64,000 nucleotides of DNA from NCBI GenBank assembly GCA_964488555.1, contig CAZAUF010000003.1, positions 73,367 through 137,366 on the forward strand, read 5' to 3'. This stretch comes from UBA2112 sp964488555. GTDB taxonomy: Bacteria; Patescibacteriota; Saccharimonadia; Saccharimonadales; Saccharimonadaceae. Position 1 is the stretch's first letter. Each line of letters starts with the position of its first letter. Positions 1 to 9,386 of the stretch are shown piece by piece. The notes under the pieces were generated by a model that worked only from the letters and a program-made list of their open reading frames with translations, was not told where the DNA came from and did no database searches. A program made the translations under genes and the position numbers.

Positions 1-13
1 ATTTGACTGAGAC

Positions 14-1552
14 TTAATCTAGATAAGCCCTTAGTTTATTAGCTCTTGCCTCACCAATAGCTTCGACGAGTTGTTCGTACGTGGCTGACTCTACCCCACG
101 CAGACTGCCGAACGTCCGGATGAGCTTTTTGCGCGTGGCCGGGCCGATACCGGGAATCTCCTCCAAATCGCTGGCGGTCTGTTTCTTGCTCCGCAGCACT
201 GTGTGGTAACTGACCGCAAATCGGTGTGATTCATCACGGATACGTTGAAAGAGCTTCACTATATCGACAGACGCACCTGCCGATGTCTCTCCACGAAGGT
301 TTTTCGCGTGTCCGGTAGATTTCGTTCGTCCGGGATGCAAATTTATAACCGTGTACTTGCCTTCTTCTATCGCTACGCCACCCGCCTGATGCAGGTAGTC
401 ACGATTAACCGTGACATTACTACCTTCTGTCTTGACGATGATTTCCTCTTCGCGTTTGGCGATGCTGATCACAGGCACGGAGACGCCGCGTTCATGCATG
501 GCTTTGACTGCAGCGTCCAGCTGTCCTTTGCCGCCGTCAATCAAGACCAGGTCGGGCATACCCCAGCTTTTGATGTTTTTTTCGCCGAACCGCCGCAGGA
601 TCGTCTCGTGCATATTCGCCGTGTCGTTGTTTTGCTCGATCTTCGTTTTGAACTTTCGATACTCGCTACGATTACTGACGCCATTCGTGAACACCACCAT
701 GCTGGCCACGACATTGAGGCCGCCCATGTGGCTGATATCAAAACCTTCGATTCTCGCAGGTATCTTCGGTAAGCTAAGTAAGCTCGTGAGGCTACTGAGT
801 GCATGATCTTTGCTAATATCCAGAAACTCGCGATCGCCAAACATGATCCTGCGCTGCAGTTCCGCCAGGTCGCGCAGGCGATTTCGCAGGCGGGCTGCCG
901 TCTCAAAATCATGCAGTTTGGCCGCTTGTTTCATCTCGCGCTCAATTTCTTTCGCGAGCGTCTTGCGCCCTCCTTCAAAATAGCGGATCAGTTTGCGGAG
1001 TGTCGCTTTGTATTCGTCGCTCGTCGTGCCAGGTGCCGGATTTAAGCCGATATGTGTGTCTAGATCAGCCCGACCGTCTAGCTTAGGCGGCTTGGTATAG
1101 TGTGGAAATACGCGGCGTAGGTAGCGTAGTGCCTTGCGTATTGCGAAGCCGTTGTAATACGGACCAAAATATTCCGCGCCGTCATCATGGGGATTACGCG
1201 TAAACGACACATACGGCCACTCGGACTTCATATCAATGCGTACGTATAGCTGTGATTTATCATCACGCAGTAGTATGTTGTAGCGAGGCATGTAGCGCTT
1301 GACCATTTCTGATTCTAGAAACAACGCGTCGATTTCCGACTCTGTCTCGATCCAGTCGACATTCGCAATTTCAGCTACAAGTGCTCGGGTCTTGATGTCC
1401 ATGTCGCGCTGTGATTGGAAATACTGCCGCACGCGATTACGAAGCACGGCGGCTTTGCCGACATACAAAATTTCGCCGCTTGCCGACTTATGAAAATACA
1501 CACCCGGTGCGGACGGTAGTTTCTTTAACTTCTCCTCGAGTTTTTTGCTCAT
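14..1552 (-). CDS. uvrC: UvrABC excinuclease subunit C
   Basis: Nucleotide-excision repair nuclease that makes the 3' and 5' incisions around a lesion marked by UvrA-UvrB. The protein starts with a GIY-YIG nuclease domain (GVYFHKSASGEILYVGKA, about residues 17-34). It then has a UVR motif for UvrB contact (KLHDFETAARLRNRL, about 210-225), the RNase H-like endonuclease domain (FDISHMGG, LIDGGKGQ) and a C-terminal helix-hairpin-helix (IPGIGPATRKKL). At 512 aa it is shorter than the usual 600 or so, but all domains are present. The ATG at 1552 has no Shine-Dalgarno sequence. A TATAAT box (1560-1565) sits 7 nt upstream, so the mRNA is probably leaderless. uvrA lies at 13316-16129. Confidence 0.96.
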   Translation of the reverse strand: MSKKLEEKLKKLPSAPGVYFHKSASGEILYVGKAAVLRNRVRQYFQSQRDMDIKTRALVAEIANVDWIETESEIDALFLESEMVKRYMPRYNILLRDDKSQLYVRIDMKSEWPYVSFTRNPHDDGAEYFGPYYNGFAIRKALRYLRRVFPHYTKPPKLDGRADLDTHIGLNPAPGTTSDEYKATLRKLIRYFEGGRKTLAKEIEREMKQAAKLHDFETAARLRNRLRDLAELQRRIMFGDREFLDISKDHALSSLTSLLSLPKIPARIEGFDISHMGGLNVVASMVVFTNGVSNRSEYRKFKTKIEQNNDTANMHETILRRFGEKNIKSWGMPDLVLIDGGKGQLDAAVKAMHERGVSVPVISIAKREEEIIVKTEGSNVTVNRDYLHQAGGVAIEEGKYTVINLHPGRTKSTGHAKNLRGETSAGASVDIVKLFQRIRDESHRFAVSYHTVLRSKKQTASDLEEIPGIGPATRKKLIRTFGSLRGVESATYEQLVEAIGEARANKLRAYLD

Positions 1553-1568
1553 CTATACCATTATATCG

Positions 1569-2297
1569 TTACGCAACCGCGACGCCGAACAGGTGTCCGA
1601 TTCCGTAGGTGACGATAGAAGCGAATATGATGATGAATAACTGACGCGTTGCACCATATGTAATGCTTTTGCCGCTCGTACGCGCGGTGTACCCGCCCAC
1701 AAACAGTCCTCCTATTGCAGTCAGTCCGACTGCCCATGCGATACCGACGACGCCATGCAGACCAATGATCCACGGCAGAAGCGGCGCGATCGAACCGACC
1801 GTAAACAACAGAAATGACGAAATAGCAGCCACCCAGGGCGAACCCAATTCGTCTTCGTTGATACCAATCACTTGCGATGAATACATGGAAGCAAATAACT
1901 TCTTATCCTGCGCTACATCAGTAGCGGCGCGCTGTGCTGTTTTGCTATCGATTCCATGATGCTCGAAGTTCTTCGCCAAGTTTTTTTCAAGCAGCTCAGC
2001 GTCACTTCTCATGATACGTTTCAAGTCACTTAGGACACCCTCAAAGAGTTCGACCTGTGCTTTCACGGAAATCCACTCACCAGCAGCCATCGATATGGCT
2101 CCGGCAAGTAATCCCGCAAAACCGGCAAGCAGTACCGCATCGACCCCCGCACCTGCGGCTGCCACGCCGACCACTAGACAAAGCGTACTGACAAGCCCGT
2201 CATTCACACCGAGCACGGCGGCACGTGCACCACCACGCTGTACCTGCGCGGCTCGTTTTGCCAGTAAATCACTGGCTTTTGATACTTTTTCTTGCAT
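1569..2297 (-). CDS. VIT1/CCC1-family membrane transporter
   Basis: Integral membrane protein of 242 aa resembling the VIT1/CCC1 family, which moves iron or manganese across membranes. An N-terminal amphipathic segment leads into LGVNDGLVSTLCLVVGVAAAG, typical of TM1 of this family. TM2 carries GAISMAAGEWISVKAQ. A charged cytoplasmic region (about 90-135) follows, then three more hydrophobic segments (about 150-240). Family assignment rests on the GVNDGLVS and AGEWISV patterns; the metal is not known. It ends 16 nt before uvrC begins. A TATAAT box (2308-2313) lies 10 nt before the ATG and there is no ribosome-binding site. Confidence 0.8.
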   Translation of the reverse strand: MQEKVSKASDLLAKRAAQVQRGGARAAVLGVNDGLVSTLCLVVGVAAAGAGVDAVLLAGFAGLLAGAISMAAGEWISVKAQVELFEGVLSDLKRIMRSDAELLEKNLAKNFEHHGIDSKTAQRAATDVAQDKKLFASMYSSQVIGINEDELGSPWVAAISSFLLFTVGSIAPLLPWIIGLHGVVGIAWAVGLTAIGGLFVGGYTARTSGKSITYGATRQLFIIIFASIVTYGIGHLFGVAVA

Positions 2298-2409
2298 ATT
2301 ATTACTTATTATACCATTTTTATTTATAAAATACTAGTAGCGTTAACGCTCCTGTTTACCATCAATCATAATACCGCAAAAACCATACATATGAATTATA
2401 ATCTTTTTC

Positions 2410-3141
2410 ATGAAGAGGCTCTCGCGTAGATCCCAGTACTTTTTGCGAAAACCGCATTTTGTCGCGGAGCTGATTGGTCATACAAACATCAAAAAGTCGG
2501 ATACGGTTTACGACATCGGTGCGGGCAGTGGCATCATCGCGTCCGTGCTGGCAGCACGCGTCGCTCGTGTCGTTGCCTATGAAAACGACGCGCGCATGGC
2601 AGCAAAGTTGCGCGATAATTTAGGCACTCGTCAAAACATAGAAATCATCGAGGGCGACTTTTTGAAAGGACAACTCCCGACGACTCCCTATAAGGTCTTC
2701 GCCAACATCCCCTTCCATCTCAGCTCGCCCATACTCAAAAAACTGACTGAATCAGACGATCGGCCGACTGCGATATACTTGATCGTCCAAAAACAATTCG
2801 CAAACAAGCTACTCATCGACGATGCACGATTCACCGGCCTGCTGGGAGCTCAGATCGCACCACTCTATGTCGCCCGTATTCGTAAACGCCTCCAACGAAC
2901 GGATTTTTGGCCGCACCCGGCCGTCGATACGGTACTTGTGGAGTTGTTGCTGCGAGACACTCCTTTGGTCGCACATGACCGGTTGACTGCTTATCGAAAG
3001 TTTATCGCTGATTGCTACAACGATCCAAAAATATTTATCAAAACGCCACGGTCGCATGCTGGCATATCATCAGAGCTCAAACCATCCCAGCTGACTGCTG
3101 ATCAATGGGTCTCGCTGTTCGAGAAACAGGATATTTACTGA
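2410..3141 (+). CDS. Erm/KsgA-family rRNA adenine dimethyltransferase-like protein
   Basis: SAM-dependent rRNA N6-adenine methyltransferase superfamily protein of 243 aa. Motif I is YDIGAGSGIIASVLA (about 37-51). The acidic motif II residue is in VVAYENDARM. The catalytic motif IV is NIPFHLSSPILKKL (about 99-112). The N-terminal QYFLRKP replaces the KSLGQHWL of true RsmA, and NIPF resembles Erm-type 23S rRNA methylases more than the NVPY of the second family member at 36183-36944. The target could be 23S A2058 (macrolide-type resistance) or another site; sequence alone cannot tell. A TATAAT box (2397-2402) stands exactly 7 nt before the ATG, so a leaderless transcript is likely. Confidence 0.75.
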   Translation: MKRLSRRSQYFLRKPHFVAELIGHTNIKKSDTVYDIGAGSGIIASVLAARVARVVAYENDARMAAKLRDNLGTRQNIEIIEGDFLKGQLPTTPYKVFANIPFHLSSPILKKLTESDDRPTAIYLIVQKQFANKLLIDDARFTGLLGAQIAPLYVARIRKRLQRTDFWPHPAVDTVLVELLLRDTPLVAHDRLTAYRKFIADCYNDPKIFIKTPRSHAGISSELKPSQLTADQWVSLFEKQDIY

Positions 3142-3150
3142 CATTATGCT

Positions 3151-4446
3151 CTAAGATTTGGCATAGACGGCCGATATGTGCCGATACGTCTTGGTGAGGA
3201 ATGCCAGCAGCGCAGCTGCCACCATAATAAGTCCGGAAATCAAGAATATGAGCGCGATGCCACGTGCGCCGCCATCGCCAAGCATCCAACCAAGGTTCTC
3301 CTTGCCTTGAACAGAGTTCATGTATGGTATGACGAAGAACTCCGCGATTGGTGCCACTATAAATGCTGTGATGGGCGCAGCGGATGATTCAAGTGCTTGC
3401 GCAAAGCCAAAGACTCGACCTTGTTTCACATACGGCACCACGCGTTGGATAACCGTCTGCTCGGCCGACTCAATGATTGGTATGAGTAACATATATATCC
3501 AAATACCAGCGACATATAACCACGCCCATTCGCGGATAGTAAAGAATGCACCTATCATACCCATGATCACTACCGTGAGCAGCAGTGTCTTGATCGGCTT
3601 TTTACCTAGACCAAATTGCGCGACCAACAACCCGCCGATGATAAATCCGGTTCCTGCCACGCCAAACACGATACCCCATAGCTCGACTGAAAAAATCGTC
3701 AAGCCATATGGATCCATGAGTGCCATATATGAGCCGCCGATGAAGTTGTTGAACATGGAGAAAAACAGCAGCCCGAAAAGTCCAGGGATCATCTTGATCG
3801 CCATGATGCTGCCTTTGATATCAACCTGCTTGTCCTTGAGCTCGGGGTCATGAGCAATGCCCTTTTCCGGGATTTTCACGAACAATATATGCACAAACGC
3901 AACCGCCGTCAGGAAGCATGCAATTGCTAGCGTCCAGCCCATACCAAGCAGTCCGACTGACAAGCCGCTAAACACGCTCGTCACGATGAAACCTATACCC
4001 TGCACCGTACCGACAAGACCATTAGCGTTTGCCCGCCTGTCTTTGTCGACAAGTAGTGTCACTATGGTCGAAAGCGCGATGTTACGCATGTTCTCAACGA
4101 CCGCACCAATCAAAATAATCCCTGCAAATAACCATAGCCACGGCGACGCAATTGAGAGTAAAGCTTCTTCTGGCAGAATCACATAAAGTAACGATGCTAC
4201 CAGAAACGCCACCAACGTAAAGGCGGCAGCAAATACCATGACGCTACGCTTTTTGTGGCGATCAACCACCGTGCCGAACCAAATACTGCAAAGTGCCACA
4301 AGCAGCATGTACGTGCCGCCTATGAGGCCCGTCGCCAAGACTGACTTCGTTTCGAGATATACCCAAAACGTCAAAGCAAACCACAAATAACTCGTGGTGA
4401 CATTGGCGATCAATGTGTTAATGAGGACGTTATAGAATTGTTTCAT
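3151..4446 (-). CDS. Major facilitator superfamily transporter
   Basis: Polytopic membrane protein of 431 aa with about twelve hydrophobic segments. The loop after TM2 reads GTVVDRHKKRSVM, the MFS cytoplasmic signature (G-x3-DRxGRR type). Overall shape (first half, long central loop GIAHDPELKDKQVDIKGS, second half with GTGFIIGGLL) suggests a drug- or metabolite-exporting MFS related to macrolide-efflux carriers. Substrate unknown. It converges with the Erm-like gene at 2410-3141, with 9 nt between the two stops, so a resistance pairing is possible but unproven. A weak -10 (TATAAA, 4458-4463) is 11 nt before the ATG. Confidence 0.85.
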   Translation of the reverse strand: MKQFYNVLINTLIANVTTSYLWFALTFWVYLETKSVLATGLIGGTYMLLVALCSIWFGTVVDRHKKRSVMVFAAAFTLVAFLVASLLYVILPEEALLSIASPWLWLFAGIILIGAVVENMRNIALSTIVTLLVDKDRRANANGLVGTVQGIGFIVTSVFSGLSVGLLGMGWTLAIACFLTAVAFVHILFVKIPEKGIAHDPELKDKQVDIKGSIMAIKMIPGLFGLLFFSMFNNFIGGSYMALMDPYGLTIFSVELWGIVFGVAGTGFIIGGLLVAQFGLGKKPIKTLLLTVVIMGMIGAFFTIREWAWLYVAGIWIYMLLIPIIESAEQTVIQRVVPYVKQGRVFGFAQALESSAAPITAFIVAPIAEFFVIPYMNSVQGKENLGWMLGDGGARGIALIFLISGLIMVAAALLAFLTKTYRHISAVYAKS

Positions 4447-4554
4447 CGTGCGGGAAATTTATACGGTACTTTTCAGAAATGCTTCCGGCTTACCGATGTC
4501 AACGTCAGCCATTTTTTTATTATACTCATCGAATACGATTTGAACATATGAACT

Positions 4555-5241
4555 TTATCGCTGTGAGTCATTACGGCCATGAAGTAATGGCACCACCTGG
4601 CTCTTGTCTGCCCATACCGCATAAAACCCGGCATTAAACAAAGCACTCTTCAATGCAGCTATTCGCTTGCTCCTTTTTACTGTCGGACGCTCTGTCGAGG
4701 TAGTCAATCTCTCTAGCTCAATCTCATCAGCAGTAATCTGACGCTTCATTTCTTCAACTCTCTCATCAAACGACGTATTCTGGACAATCAATCGTACCAG
4801 CTCCTGAATACCTCGGATTTGCTGTTCATCATAAACCGCATAGCGTCTCAGTACAGATCCTTGCCAAGTCTTCTCCGTATAAGTACATGACCAGTGATTT
4901 TCTCGCACCTCCAAATCGTACTGTTCCAATCCACCGCTCACCCTCCATGCGTACCGTTCGTCTTGATGTGACATTCTATTGTCAAACTCCAGCCACAGCG
5001 CGTCTTTGTACTGCGGAGTATCCGGTGGAATCGATACAGTATGATCAGAGTTTAATTGGGCACGGGCAACGAATGAGACTTTTCCTCTGTGAAGCAACTG
5101 TCCATACTCATCCGCAAAGTCTTTCGCAAAACGAAATCCATCTTCGTGCGATACGATTTCATAATCATCAAGGGCAAATAAAAAACGGCCAATTGGCCGC
5201 TCATCTGCGCGCTCTGATCGTGATTGAAATGCTTCTTGCAT
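4555..5241 (-). CDS. Conserved hypothetical protein
   Basis: Predicted soluble protein of 228 aa that I do not recognise. It is rich in acidic and aromatic residues, with no signal peptide or membrane segment. A helical, charged stretch (about 150-200, with EEMKRQITADEIELERL) may be a coiled coil. The mix of strands with paired aromatics (ALWLEFDNRM, WSCTYTEKTW) suggests a beta-rich barrel, but no catalytic motif stands out. Similar-sized unknown cytosolic proteins lie at 6639-7271, 27038-27970 and 33054-33476. A poor -10 (TACCAT) lies 7 nt before the ATG. Confidence 0.6.
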   Translation of the reverse strand: MQEAFQSRSERADERPIGRFLFALDDYEIVSHEDGFRFAKDFADEYGQLLHRGKVSFVARAQLNSDHTVSIPPDTPQYKDALWLEFDNRMSHQDERYAWRVSGGLEQYDLEVRENHWSCTYTEKTWQGSVLRRYAVYDEQQIRGIQELVRLIVQNTSFDERVEEMKRQITADEIELERLTTSTERPTVKRSKRIAALKSALFNAGFYAVWADKSQVVPLLHGRNDSQR

Positions 5242-5274
5242 TGCGTGTATGGTAGCACGCGTAACTTACGAGCG

Positions 5275-5718
5275 TCAACGCTCGATGAAATCATACGTTT
5301 GCCATGGCTTTTGGCTCACATCCGACAAGCGGAGATGTACCGGTACAATCACGTAGTTCGTTTGGTCAGGCAGGTCCTTGAATGGCAGCGAAAACGGGAG
5401 CTTGCTATAGTGTTTTTCGCTGTATTTTTTTTGAAACTCTTCGGGTGTCAGCTGGCGCGCATCGCCTTCCAGCTGGACGGTCCAACGTTTGTCGGCATCG
5501 GTAATCGTCATCGCTACTTTGCTATTGCGAACGATATTGCTTGCTTTTCGCGACGCAACAGACGTACCAATGACAAACTCCAGATCATCATTGCTCGAAA
5601 ACGCTACTGTTGCCGAATTCGGATAGCCGTCGATACCCTGCGTAGCAATGACACAAAGAACTTGGCTATCCAAAAACTCATAGAGATCCTGTCTTGTTAG
5701 TTTGGCTCCTTCGCTCAT
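5275..5718 (-). CDS. Pyridoxamine 5'-phosphate oxidase-like flavin-binding protein
   Basis: A 147-aa split-barrel protein of the PNPOx/general-stress-protein-26 superfamily. Family features are LYEFLDSQVLCVIATQGIDG near the N-terminus (first strands), SATVAFSSNDDLEFVIGT (FMN-contacting strand pair) and SNIVRNSKVAMTITD. True PNPOx enzymes are longer (about 210 aa), so this is more likely a general FMN- or F420-binding reductase or pyridoxamine-oxidase-like protein of unknown substrate. Its ATG overlaps the trhO stop codon in an ATGA tetranucleotide (5715-5718), so the two are probably translationally coupled. Confidence 0.75.
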   Translation of the reverse strand: MSEGAKLTRQDLYEFLDSQVLCVIATQGIDGYPNSATVAFSSNDDLEFVIGTSVASRKASNIVRNSKVAMTITDADKRWTVQLEGDARQLTPEEFQKKYSEKHYSKLPFSLPFKDLPDQTNYVIVPVHLRLSDVSQKPWQTYDFIER

Positions 5719-6617
5719 ACTGCTCCCACCTTTTCTCGAGGACGGCAGTCTGCGGTGTGGTAGAGCAGGTCTGGATTTTGTTTGCAGTTCAAGCAGATCA
5801 GTACCAAGTCGTTACATTCCGCGCGGGCACAGTTTTCGAAATTGTTCGTGGGACCAGCACAGTGTGTACACTCGCCAATTGTCTTGGCATGGTCAGAAAA
5901 ATCAATGGTCATACGATTATCAAACACGCGCAGGCTGCCTTCCCAGAGCCCATCGTCGCCAAATGCTTCGCCGTATTTCACGATACCACCATCGATTTGA
6001 TAGACTTCTTTGAAACCGCGTTTTTTCATCATGGCGGATATGACCTCACAGCGGATGCCGCCGGTGCAGTACGTAATGACTTTTTTGTCTTTGATGTCGT
6101 CGTATTTGTCGCTTTCGAGCTCCTTGATAAAATCGCGCGAGGTGTTGGTATTTGGCACGATAGCGTCTTTGAATTTGCCGATTTTGGCCTCGTGCGCGTT
6201 GCGGCCGTCAAAAAACACCACGTCGTCGCCATACTTTTCGATCATTTCATGGACTTGCTTTGGTTTGAGATGTTTACCGCCGCCAATCACACCGTTTTCA
6301 TCAACGTCATACTCCTCGTCGCTTGCCTGAAACCCGACCAACTCGCGTCGATGCTTGACGCTCATGCGCGGAAAATCATCGCGGCTGCCATCGGACCATT
6401 TGAACACGATACCTTTAAACCCAGGATACTGCTTGGTGGCTTTGATGTATTTTTTGAGATCATCCATCTCACCGCCAACCGTGCCGTTGAGTCCGTGCCG
6501 ACTCACCAATATGCGCCCACGAAGATTCAGGCTATCACACAATGTTTTTTGCCACAGTTTTACAGCTTCCGGGTCTTTGATCGGCGTAAATTTGTAGTAG
6601 AGTAGAATCTTTTGCAT
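5715..6617 (-). CDS. trhO: tRNA uridine(34) hydroxylase (rhodanese-like)
   Basis: Oxygen-dependent hydroxylase forming 5-hydroxyuridine at wobble position 34 of tRNA. This 300-aa protein shows the N-terminal acylphosphatase-like domain (GRILVSRHGLNGTVGG, about 35-50) and a rhodanese domain with VVFFDGRNAHEAKIGKF. The catalytic-loop cysteine is in TYCTGGIRCE (about 182-191). A cysteine-rich tail (CTHCAGPTNN, CLNCKQNP) is usual for the long form of the family and probably binds zinc. A TATAAT box (6626-6631) lies 8 nt upstream of the ATG with no Shine-Dalgarno. It is first in a two-gene operon with the PNPOx-like gene. Confidence 0.92.
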   Translation of the reverse strand: MQKILLYYKFTPIKDPEAVKLWQKTLCDSLNLRGRILVSRHGLNGTVGGEMDDLKKYIKATKQYPGFKGIVFKWSDGSRDDFPRMSVKHRRELVGFQASDEEYDVDENGVIGGGKHLKPKQVHEMIEKYGDDVVFFDGRNAHEAKIGKFKDAIVPNTNTSRDFIKELESDKYDDIKDKKVITYCTGGIRCEVISAMMKKRGFKEVYQIDGGIVKYGEAFGDDGLWEGSLRVFDNRMTIDFSDHAKTIGECTHCAGPTNNFENCARAECNDLVLICLNCKQNPDLLYHTADCRPREKVGAV

Positions 6618-6638
6618 CAGTAAATATTATACCATCTG

Positions 6639-7271
6639 GTGACAAGGGGGTTGACTCGTAGTATCATCAAGTGCATGAACAGCCCGTCGGAACGGTTCCA
6701 TATGCCGCACGAAGAGCGTCCGGAATACCAGGACGCTGATCGCGAAGGGCTCGAAATCATCACTGATCTTATTGACGAATTGCTTGTCTCACACGAGCAG
6801 TCCTGTGCAGAACATGCTGCATCTTCGGTATCCATGACCGCATATTTCTCGATCAAACGTACCTTCAATTTTCTAGATAGCGGCATGTCATCAGGCTGGA
6901 TGTGGCCACTCACCGAAACAACCATCACATTAGCTTATTATCGCTATAAGAACCCGACTCATGAGTCATATTCAGTCGTCATCAACTCCAACATTCATCA
7001 GCAAGGTCAACAACCCGGTACGCTTCCTCCGCTTCAAACTAACTACCATATTGAATACTTCGGCAAAGATCGTGAAAGCAAACCGCAAACCAGAATGTCA
7101 GCCCTCAATTTGGATATTCTCGGAGAATCCAAGCAAACATGGGAAACTCGTGATATGACCAGCTATGACGCCGGACAACTATTCGACGAATTAGGCAAGG
7201 TATATGATCTCCATCAGCGACAAGCCGATGAGCAACGTCGTCTGGACGGACTCTTCCCAGACATTGCATAA
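6639..7271 (+). CDS. Conserved hypothetical protein
   Basis: Unrecognised soluble protein, 210 aa from the GTG at 6639 or 198 aa from the ATG at 6675. A TATTAT box at 6625-6630 would place a leaderless transcript start near the GTG, and no ribosome-binding site precedes the ATG; hence the longer form is listed. The sequence has a helical N-terminus (EGLEIITDLIDELLVSHEQ), a beta-rich middle and a helical end (YDAGQLFDELGKVYDLHQRQADEQRRL). No known motif is visible. It is divergent from trhO; the two start regions are 21 nt apart and share an AT-rich promoter segment. Confidence 0.6.
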   Translation: MTRGLTRSIIKCMNSPSERFHMPHEERPEYQDADREGLEIITDLIDELLVSHEQSCAEHAASSVSMTAYFSIKRTFNFLDSGMSSGWMWPLTETTITLAYYRYKNPTHESYSVVINSNIHQQGQQPGTLPPLQTNYHIEYFGKDRESKPQTRMSALNLDILGESKQTWETRDMTSYDAGQLFDELGKVYDLHQRQADEQRRLDGLFPDIA

Positions 7272-7422
7272 AATCTTTTCAAATACGGTACTTCATGTCA
7301 TACTAGATAGACTATGATTGCAGTCATGCAATCCTCTACGCGCACGACGTTTGCTGAATTCCCAGGATTCACAAACCTGTAGCGACATTTTTATTTTATA
7401 CAACTAAATCGAAGGAGACTTT

Positions 7423-9171
7423 TTGAGCACGAACAAACAGACGTTGCGCCTCTACTGGCGGCAGATCCGCAAACACAAAATCAGCTTTTTTATCATGCTG
7501 TTTAGCATTCCCGTCGGCGTGTTGTTGATTGACACGCTGCTACCCTATTTCTTGAGTCAGGCAATCGGCGGTTTGGCCGAACATGATTCCGCCACGGTAC
7601 AGACGAACCTCATACTAGGACTGATCGTTGGATTACTCGGCGCAGTCATAAATTTTGTTGGGTTTCGAGCCATGTCTATCCATGAGGCTGACGTGATCGC
7701 CGACCTGCGAGAGAACACATTCAACGAACTCATCCACAAGGATCATGACTTTTTCTCCAATCAAAAAATCGGTGCCATGACCAGTCGCTACATAGACTTT
7801 GTCCGCAGCGAGATAACCATCCAAGACCTTGCCATTATCAGAACCTTTGGCTTTCTGCTCTCTGTCGGTGGTGGCGTTATCATTCTCGCCACCCAATCCA
7901 TCGCAGCGGCTGCTATAATTTTGGCTCTTATCATTGGTCTATTGTTGCAAGTACGATGGAGTGCGAAAAAGCGTGCACCCTGGCGTCATGAGCGCAAAGA
8001 GCTCGTCAGCGAAATCCACGGTGCAGTCGCAGACGCACTGACAAATAACGTCATCGTCAAGACCTTCGCTGCGGAAGACCGGGAAATATCACACTTACAT
8101 AAACTCACGAATCGGTTTCGTAAAATTTATAAAAAAGATATCGGGTTCATTTCTGCTGAAGGTTCTGCTCGCGTGGCGATCATGGCCATCGTGCAAATTA
8201 TCGCGATCAGCGTAGCGGCCTCCATGGTTGGTGGCGGTATGATTACCCTTGCGACCGCCATATTCATGCTCGCTTATCTGCAACGTATCGGATCGCAGCT
8301 CTTCGTACTTGGCGACATCATCAATGGCTACGACCAGGCATTCCTGGACGCTGCACCCATGACAGAAATGCTCAATCACGCAGATGCCGTGACCGACAAA
8401 CCGAACGCCAAAAAATTCAAGCTACGAGAGGCGACGATCCTATTCGATGGCGTCAATTATAGTTATGCGGACGGCAAAGAAAACGTACTCAAAGACCTGA
8501 ACTTATCAATTCCTGCCGGTCAAAAAGTTGGGCTCGTGGGTCATAGCGGGGCTGGCAAAACGACCATCACTCACCTTTTGCTACGTTTCGCAGATGTAAG
8601 CAGCGGATCGATTAAAATCAGCGGACAGGACATTCGTAATGTCACACAAACCAGCCTACGCGAACATATCGCTTATGTGCCCCAGGAACCGATGTTGTTT
8701 CACCGTTCGCTCCGCGACAATATCGCCTATGGCAAGCCAGATGCAACCGAAGCGGAAATCCGTCACGCCGCCATCCAGGCAAACGCCATCGAATTCATCG
8801 ACCAGCTTCCACAAGGACTTGACACGACAGTCGGTGAGCGTGGCATCAAGCTATCCGGCGGCCAACGCCAACGTATTGCCATTGCGCGCGCAATCCTAAA
8901 AAATGCACCGATTCTCATACTCGACGAGGCAACCTCGGCACTAGACAGCGAGTCAGAAAAACTCATCCAGGCATCACTCGAAACACTCATGAAAGGCCGC
9001 ACATCAATCGTCATCGCCCATCGTTTGAGTACTATCGCAAAGCTGGATCGCATCGTCGTTTTAGAAAACGGCAGCATCATTGAAGACGGCTCGCACACCC
9101 AGTTATTAAAACGTCGCGGCACATATGCCAAACTTTGGAGGCATCAGTCCGGCGGTTTCATCGATGAATAG
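7423..9171 (+). CDS. ABC exporter, fused permease and ATPase
   Basis: Half-transporter of 582 aa with an N-terminal six-TM domain (about 20-310) and a C-terminal nucleotide-binding domain. The latter carries Walker A GHSGAGKTT, Q-loop YVPQEPMLF, signature LSGGQRQRIAIARA, Walker B ILILDEATSALD and the H-loop in IVIAHRLSTI. This is the type IV exporter fold (MsbA/MdlB/multidrug class). It should work as a homodimer, since no partner half-transporter is adjacent. The TTG start at 7423 is set by an AAGGAG Shine-Dalgarno at 7412-7417, so it is one of the few core genes here with a leader. Substrate unknown; lipids, peptides or drugs are all possible. Confidence 0.92.
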   Translation: MSTNKQTLRLYWRQIRKHKISFFIMLFSIPVGVLLIDTLLPYFLSQAIGGLAEHDSATVQTNLILGLIVGLLGAVINFVGFRAMSIHEADVIADLRENTFNELIHKDHDFFSNQKIGAMTSRYIDFVRSEITIQDLAIIRTFGFLLSVGGGVIILATQSIAAAAIILALIIGLLLQVRWSAKKRAPWRHERKELVSEIHGAVADALTNNVIVKTFAAEDREISHLHKLTNRFRKIYKKDIGFISAEGSARVAIMAIVQIIAISVAASMVGGGMITLATAIFMLAYLQRIGSQLFVLGDIINGYDQAFLDAAPMTEMLNHADAVTDKPNAKKFKLREATILFDGVNYSYADGKENVLKDLNLSIPAGQKVGLVGHSGAGKTTITHLLLRFADVSSGSIKISGQDIRNVTQTSLREHIAYVPQEPMLFHRSLRDNIAYGKPDATEAEIRHAAIQANAIEFIDQLPQGLDTTVGERGIKLSGGQRQRIAIARAILKNAPILILDEATSALDSESEKLIQASLETLMKGRTSIVIAHRLSTIAKLDRIVVLENGSIIEDGSHTQLLKRRGTYAKLWRHQSGGFIDE

Positions 9172-9239
9172 TGCGGCACCACAAATGCTTCCGCTCCTCA
9201 AAGAACGCAATCCCCCTAAACATATAGTAAAATAGAGAT

Positions 9240-9362
9240 ATGACAAAGTCACCTGAAGGAACTGGATTTTTTGAACATCTCAAACCCGATGAAAAAACGC
9301 TCCGACATTTTGGCGTGCTGGCTCTTCTAGGTGTCGGCATCTACGCTGTCGCGGCAGCTTAA
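9240..9362 (+). CDS. Single-pass membrane microprotein
   Basis: A 40-codon ORF encoding a polar N-terminus (MTKSPEGTGFFEHLKPDEKT) and one hydrophobic helix (FGVLALLGVGIYAVAAA) at the C-terminus. It has no Shine-Dalgarno, but a TAAAAT box at 9228-9233 lies 6 nt before the ATG, the same spacing as larger leaderless genes here. That promoter placement is the main evidence that it is expressed. The helix would put the N-terminus in the cytoplasm or form a small tail-anchored protein. Function unknown. Confidence 0.5.
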   Translation: MTKSPEGTGFFEHLKPDEKTLRHFGVLALLGVGIYAVAAA

Positions 9363-9386
9363 GTAGGGTTGTTCTATCAGCCGCCC

